Assembly (NCBI GenBank): GCA_030917445.1
Contig: JAUPUR010000001.1
Location: 1-6,632, forward strand
Source of the DNA: Patescibacteria group bacterium
GTDB lineage: Bacteria > Patescibacteriota > Microgenomatia > Levybacterales > UBA12049
Direction of reading: 5' to 3'
Length of the DNA stretch: 6,632 nt
The notes beneath the pieces were generated by a model. That model saw nothing but the letters and a program-made list of their open reading frames with translations, did no database searches and was not told where the DNA came from. This document shows positions 3,633 to 6,632 of the stretch, piece after piece. Position numbers and translations under genes: made by a program. The first letter of the stretch is position 1, and the number at the start of each line of letters is the position of its first letter.

Positions 3633-4346
3633 ATGACAGAAACAATTAGAACCCTACCAAAATTTTCACCTATTCGCACTTCAGTTGCTGAACAAGTACG
3701 TTTTGCGAGACAACTAGACCGATCTGGTGATTACATAACGACACGAAAATTAAGTAACTATATTGATTCATTCGCAGGTCTTACAGAGTTATTTAATCAT
3801 ATAAAAACCATTAATCCTCAAGGTACCGTATTAGATATCGGCGCTGGAAAAGCATTTGCAATATCCGAACTTAATATGTCAGAGATTGGAAATGGACTTG
3901 ATTACTTAGCAACTGTTTTGACACGCCCTCAAAATGCATCTATACCTGCAGAGAAAATTATTAGCACAACTGCTGAGAACCTATTTGGTATTCCAAATGA
4001 ATCAATTACGGGGATCCTTTCATGTTATGGGCTAGCTTACAGCGTTGCACCAGAACGCGTAATACGTAGAATAGATGAAGTACTAGTTGATGGTGCACCA
4101 TTAAAAGCGACTTTTTATGGAAAGATACTATCACCCTCTTTACAAGAAGACTATCACGGGCTACAAGACTCGAGTAGATTCCTATGGGAATTAAAAAGAT
4201 TAAATTATGACATTGCCACGCAAAAACATATGGCAGGTGAGATTGTTCTAGCAATAAAACCTGGTGGGAAATGTACCATATCAGCATCAGATTTATTAGC
4301 ACAGGATGAAAAAATATATTGGGATAGTTTTCAAAAAGAAAAATAA
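3633..4346 (+). CDS. Class I SAM-dependent methyltransferase, substrate unknown
   Basis: This is a 237-residue protein with a Rossmann-type methyltransferase core. Motif I is GTVLDIGAGKA (residues 64-74), which forms the S-adenosylmethionine-binding loop. Further candidate elements are NGLDYLATV (88-96), STTAENLF-IPNESITGILSCYGLAY (111-136, the motif II/III region) and a DEVLVDGAPLKATFYGK segment (148-164), resembling the strand after the 'LkPGG' turn. An actual KPGGKC occurs late (209-214). The N-terminal 50 residues form a basic, helical cap with no recognised motif. The start is placed at ATG 3633, not the in-frame GTG at 3591, because a good promoter occupies 3594-3622. It is followed after 116 bp by another methyltransferase that does not look like a close copy. 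No substrate can be assigned. Confidence 0.8.
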   Translation: MTETIRTLPKFSPIRTSVAEQVRFARQLDRSGDYITTRKLSNYIDSFAGLTELFNHIKTINPQGTVLDIGAGKAFAISELNMSEIGNGLDYLATVLTRPQNASIPAEKIISTTAENLFGIPNESITGILSCYGLAYSVAPERVIRRIDEVLVDGAPLKATFYGKILSPSLQEDYHGLQDSSRFLWELKRLNYDIATQKHMAGEIVLAIKPGGKCTISASDLLAQDEKIYWDSFQKEK

Positions 4347-4428
4347 ATATTGGTAATTCAAATAACGAAACCCAACATAGTCACTCAGCCCCTGCACCAA
4401 CCTTTAGGTTCAACAGTTATTTATACTC

Positions 4429-4456
4429 CTGACGAATCTTCGAACTTTGCTATAAT
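4429..4456 (+). promoter_or_regulatory. Extended -10 promoter for the second methyltransferase (leaderless)
   Basis: TGCTATAAT (4448-4456) is a perfect extended -10 element. CTGACG (4429-4434) lies 16 bp upstream as a reasonable -35. The ATG at 4463 comes six bases after the -10, so the transcript should begin at or beside the start codon. Confidence 0.7.
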
Positions 4457-4462
4457 TCAACC

Positions 4463-5098
4463 ATGCATGATCAAAAGAAACTCTGGAATAAAGCCCACGA
4501 ACAAGAATCTATTCATCATTACTCCACACAACCCACTAGCTTCTTTGAGGAAGTAAATAAAATCATCCCGCCAGCTTCAAGAATCCTCGAGTTGGGATGT
4601 GGTGTTGGCAATGATTCAATTGGATTTGCAGAAGCTCAACATACTTTAATCGCCACTGACTTATCAGAAGTAGCTATTGATAAAAATAAAGAACGATTCA
4701 AAAATATTCCTAATTTAAATTTCGAAACACTTGACATGAGTGAGCCTTTGAGGTTTCACGATAATGAGTTTGATGCTATTTATGCTAGGTTATCACTTCA
4801 TTATTTTACTAATGAAGTAACAAGAAAGATTTTTAGTGAAATACATAGAGTTTTGAAGCCTAATGGTTACCTTTGCTTTATCTGCAAATCGACAAATGAC
4901 CCCCTCTATGGAAAAGGAACAGAAATAGAAAAAGATATGTTTGAGCACAACGGCCATATTCGCCACTTTTTTAGTGAGGAATATGCAAAATCTCTATTAG
5001 AAAATAAATTCAAAATAGAAAAAATTGAAAGCGGAGATGAAAAGTTTTATGGTAATAATTCTGCCTTTGTGAAAAGTATTTCAAGAGCAATAAAGTAA
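4463..5098 (+). CDS. Class I SAM-dependent methyltransferase (Methyltransf_25/11-like)
   Basis: This 211-residue small-molecule-type methyltransferase has a textbook motif order. Motif I is ILELGCGVGNDS (41-52). The acidic residue that normally binds the ribose of S-adenosylmethionine is in ATDLSEVAI (Asp66). LDMSEPL (90-96) and FDAIYARLSLHYF (103-115) follow, then IHRVLKPNGYLCFICKS (127-143). The C-terminal segment NKFKIEKIESGDEKFYGN is the usual last beta-hairpin region. The N-terminal QKKLWNKAHEQ resembles the helix that precedes the core in many such enzymes. The substrate is unknown. It has its own extended -10 promoter and no Shine-Dalgarno sequence. No terminator is visible in the 139 bp before the next gene. 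Confidence 0.88.
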   Translation: MHDQKKLWNKAHEQESIHHYSTQPTSFFEEVNKIIPPASRILELGCGVGNDSIGFAEAQHTLIATDLSEVAIDKNKERFKNIPNLNFETLDMSEPLRFHDNEFDAIYARLSLHYFTNEVTRKIFSEIHRVLKPNGYLCFICKSTNDPLYGKGTEIEKDMFEHNGHIRHFFSEEYAKSLLENKFKIEKIESGDEKFYGNNSAFVKSISRAIK

Positions 5099-5237
5099 CT
5101 AAAAGCATATTGAGGCATTGTTGATGTTTTCCAATATCAAAAGAGTTAATTTTGTCACATAAAGTTCAGAGCTTACCAAAGGATGCACATTCACACCCGT
5201 ACTTGCCAAACATCTTCTCTTCTGAAATACTTAAGAT

Positions 5238-5900
5238 ATGGAAAATCAAAATCCTCAAGGAGAACAACCAACTCCTCCATCTACCCCTCAGCCTGTACCA
5301 TCAACTCCAAAAAGCAAACTCCCACTTATTCTTGCTGGCTTTTTAACAGTACTGATTATTGGAGGCGGTGCTTATTATTTAGGAATGCAAAATAATTCTC
5401 AAACCCCATATTCTCTTACACCAACTCCTACACTTATGGGAGAGTCAACAGAACTAACTAAAATTACTCCAACTCCCCTTCCAACGTCAGCTGTTAATGA
5501 TCAAAGTGACTGGAAAACATTTACTGGAGATGATTACTCAGTTAAATACCCTGTTGACTGGACACAAACGGGTCCAAGTGATTACTTAAATACAGTTCAG
5601 CTCATTAACTCTCAAAAGACTGTCTCAATTACTCTTTCTAAAGGTCAATACCCGTATGGATTTAGTGGAAGTAATAACTCCACAACAAATGATATCTCAA
5701 TTGAGATCGATGGCAAAACAATTCAAGCAAAAGAAATTGTATCAGACAAAGGTGCATATGTTGATTTCAAAATTGGAGAGTATCATATTCTTTATGGAAC
5801 TGATTATCCAGCGGTTGGGACACAAGCATCTCTTACAGACTATAACCAACTCAAAGAAACAATATCAGATATTCTCAAGAGCTTTACCTTAAACAAGTAA
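5238..5900 (+). CDS. Single-pass membrane-anchored extracytoplasmic protein, function unknown
   Basis: This 220-residue protein has three parts. Residues 1-26 are a Pro/Gln/Thr-rich, presumably cytoplasmic tail (repeated TP, PQP and PSTP). Residues 28-48 are a hydrophobic membrane segment (LPLILAGFLTVLIIGGGAYYL). A Thr/Pro/Ser-rich linker of about 40 residues (LTPTPT, ITPTPLPTS) leads to a globular domain from about 90 to the end, including WKTFTGDDYSVKYPVDW and ending ISDILKSFTLNK. The domain start resembles the PsbP-like 'YSxxYPxxW' pattern common in anchored proteins of Candidate Phyla bacteria, but I cannot name a family. A weak possible promoter is TTGTCA (5152-5157), 16 bp, TACCAA. The next gene starts 8 bp after the stop and looks like a paralogue. 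Confidence 0.8.
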   Translation: MENQNPQGEQPTPPSTPQPVPSTPKSKLPLILAGFLTVLIIGGGAYYLGMQNNSQTPYSLTPTPTLMGESTELTKITPTPLPTSAVNDQSDWKTFTGDDYSVKYPVDWTQTGPSDYLNTVQLINSQKTVSITLSKGQYPYGFSGSNNSTTNDISIEIDGKTIQAKEIVSDKGAYVDFKIGEYHILYGTDYPAVGTQASLTDYNQLKETISDILKSFTLNK

Positions 5901-5908
5901 ATAAATTT

Positions 5909-6538
5909 ATGAAGAAAAATTTACCCCTCATTCTTTCTGGAATCATAGTCCTCATTCTTGGAGCATATCTACTTAATGCAAAGCAGGCAAGCACTACCCC
6001 TTCTCAACTATCTCCTTCCCCATCAGCGAGCTCTCAACAATTCCTCACAGTAACGCCAGATATGGAAACCCTTGAAAGAGGTGGAAGTAGTTATACACAT
6101 CCTCAAAATCTTTACACTTTTCTTTACCCAAATAATTACAAATTAGACGCTCCTGAAGATGGGATGATTACAAGAATTTATATGCAAGGTGCGACACAAA
6201 GAGGACAAACAGAGCTGTACGACGGTGCACTTTTTGTTGTCGAAGCAATTGATCTAAAAGGACAGACACTTAACGATTTTGTGAATGAACGAATAAGTGT
6301 ATCGACTGCAGATGGAACATCCCAAATCATTGAAGAGAAAAAATCAACAATGCTTAATGTGTATCCTGGATTTACTTTTAAAATGAGAGGACTTGGTGAA
6401 GCAACCTATCTTTTCCTTCAAAAAGATACTACCTCCACCTCAGCAATAGGAATTACGTACTCAGTCTTTGACCCAGAAATGAAAAACTATCAAGAAGATA
6501 TAAATGCGGTACTCAATTCATTTGAAATCCACAAGTAG
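5909..6538 (+). CDS. Membrane-anchored or secreted protein, paralogue of the preceding gene
   Basis: This 209-residue protein starts MKKNLPLILSGIIVLILGAYLL, a signal peptide or uncleaved anchor. There is no lipobox cysteine, and LNA-K could be a type I cleavage site. A Ser/Pro/Thr-rich linker (about 28-45) leads to a globular domain with YTFLYPNNYKLDAPED near residue 70 and a C-terminus VLNSFEIHK. The membrane segment, the 'Yxx.YP' motif and the C-terminal IxxxLxSFxxxK line up with the preceding protein, which points to tandem duplication. It lacks that protein's cytoplasmic Pro-rich tail. The genes are 8 bp apart with no Shine-Dalgarno sequence, so they are probably cotranscribed. Function unknown. 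Confidence 0.8.
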   Translation: MKKNLPLILSGIIVLILGAYLLNAKQASTTPSQLSPSPSASSQQFLTVTPDMETLERGGSSYTHPQNLYTFLYPNNYKLDAPEDGMITRIYMQGATQRGQTELYDGALFVVEAIDLKGQTLNDFVNERISVSTADGTSQIIEEKKSTMLNVYPGFTFKMRGLGEATYLFLQKDTTSTSAIGITYSVFDPEMKNYQEDINAVLNSFEIHK

Positions 6539-6632
6539 TTACTCAAGTGTGTGGAGCATTCTCTCTGCTTCTTCTTTTCGAATAACTAATTCTTTATCAG
6601 TTGCGATTGTCAAAGCTTCTTGTGCGTACTTC
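6539..6632 (-). CDS. C-terminal fragment of a convergent unidentified gene
   Basis: Reading the minus strand from the window edge, one frame stays open for 30 codons. It encodes a charged, helix-like tail containing YAQEALTIATDKELVIRKEE and ending ERMLHTLE, with a TAA at 6541-6539. The stop codon directly abuts the TAG of the forward gene (6536-6538) with no spacer. The composition (Glu, Lys, Ala, Leu) suits a real protein end, but it is too short to assign to a family. Confidence 0.6.
   Translation of the reverse strand, partial: KYAQEALTIATDKELVIRKEEAERMLHTLE

Noticed and set aside
4006..4302. Minus-strand frame of 98 codons within the first methyltransferase
   Set aside because: It is antisense to a frame with SAM-binding motif I, and I see no promoter or ribosome-binding site for it.
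4350..4556. Frame of 68 codons between and overlapping the methyltransferases, considered as a precursor peptide
   Set aside because: It starts at TTG without a ribosome-binding site, lacks a double-glycine leader, and runs out of frame into the second methyltransferase.
2971..5237. Integrated element with tRNA-Trp as attachment site
   Set aside because: I searched by eye for a copy of the tRNA-Trp 3' end (GGTTCGAATCCGTG) downstream and for an integrase and found neither in the window.
5152..5346. Frame of 64 codons overlapping the first anchored protein
   Set aside because: It has a TTG start, and most of its length is the out-of-frame image of the Pro-rich N-terminus of the gene at 5238.

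Overview
The window looks like chromosomal DNA from an AT-rich bacterium with a small genome, most likely a member of the Candidate Phyla Radiation (Patescibacteria, Microgenomates-like). Four things point that way: short zinc-ribbon forms of ribosomal proteins L28 and L33, a compact M50 site-2 protease, tRNA genes without an encoded CCA, and single-pass anchored proteins with Pro/Thr/Ser-rich linkers. This assignment is inferred from style, not from a marker gene. The tRNA-Trp has anticodon CCA, and the genes end in TAA or TAG, so nothing suggests UGA recoding.

Region 1 (1-1818) is housekeeping. It holds the 3' part of fmt, a convergent rpmB whose 3' end overlaps fmt by 35 bp, and a divergent M50 membrane metalloprotease. 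The rpmB and M50 promoters appear to be superimposed face to face.

Region 2 (1819-2970) is an RNA-gene block. A strong consensus promoter (TTGACA, 17 bp, TATACT) drives a roughly 190-225 nt transcript. Its 5' and 3' arms pair into a long rod, and it ends at a perfect palindromic terminator. I cannot place it in a known RNA family, and it is the most interesting object here. Next comes a second promoter and a GC-rich, multi-helix leader running directly into tRNA-Thr(UGU), then a divergent tRNA-Tyr(GUA), a terminator, tRNA-Thr(GGU), rpmG (L33), a terminator and tRNA-Trp(CCA).

Region 3 (2971-5237) looks like accessory cargo downstream of tRNA-Trp. It has a stand-alone C39-like cysteine peptidase and two unrelated-looking class I SAM-dependent methyltransferases. 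Each has its own promoter placed so close to the ATG that the mRNAs should be leaderless or nearly so.

Region 4 (5238-6632) holds two tandem, apparently paralogous, membrane-anchored extracytoplasmic proteins. They are followed by the C-terminus of a convergent gene whose stop codon directly abuts the last forward stop.
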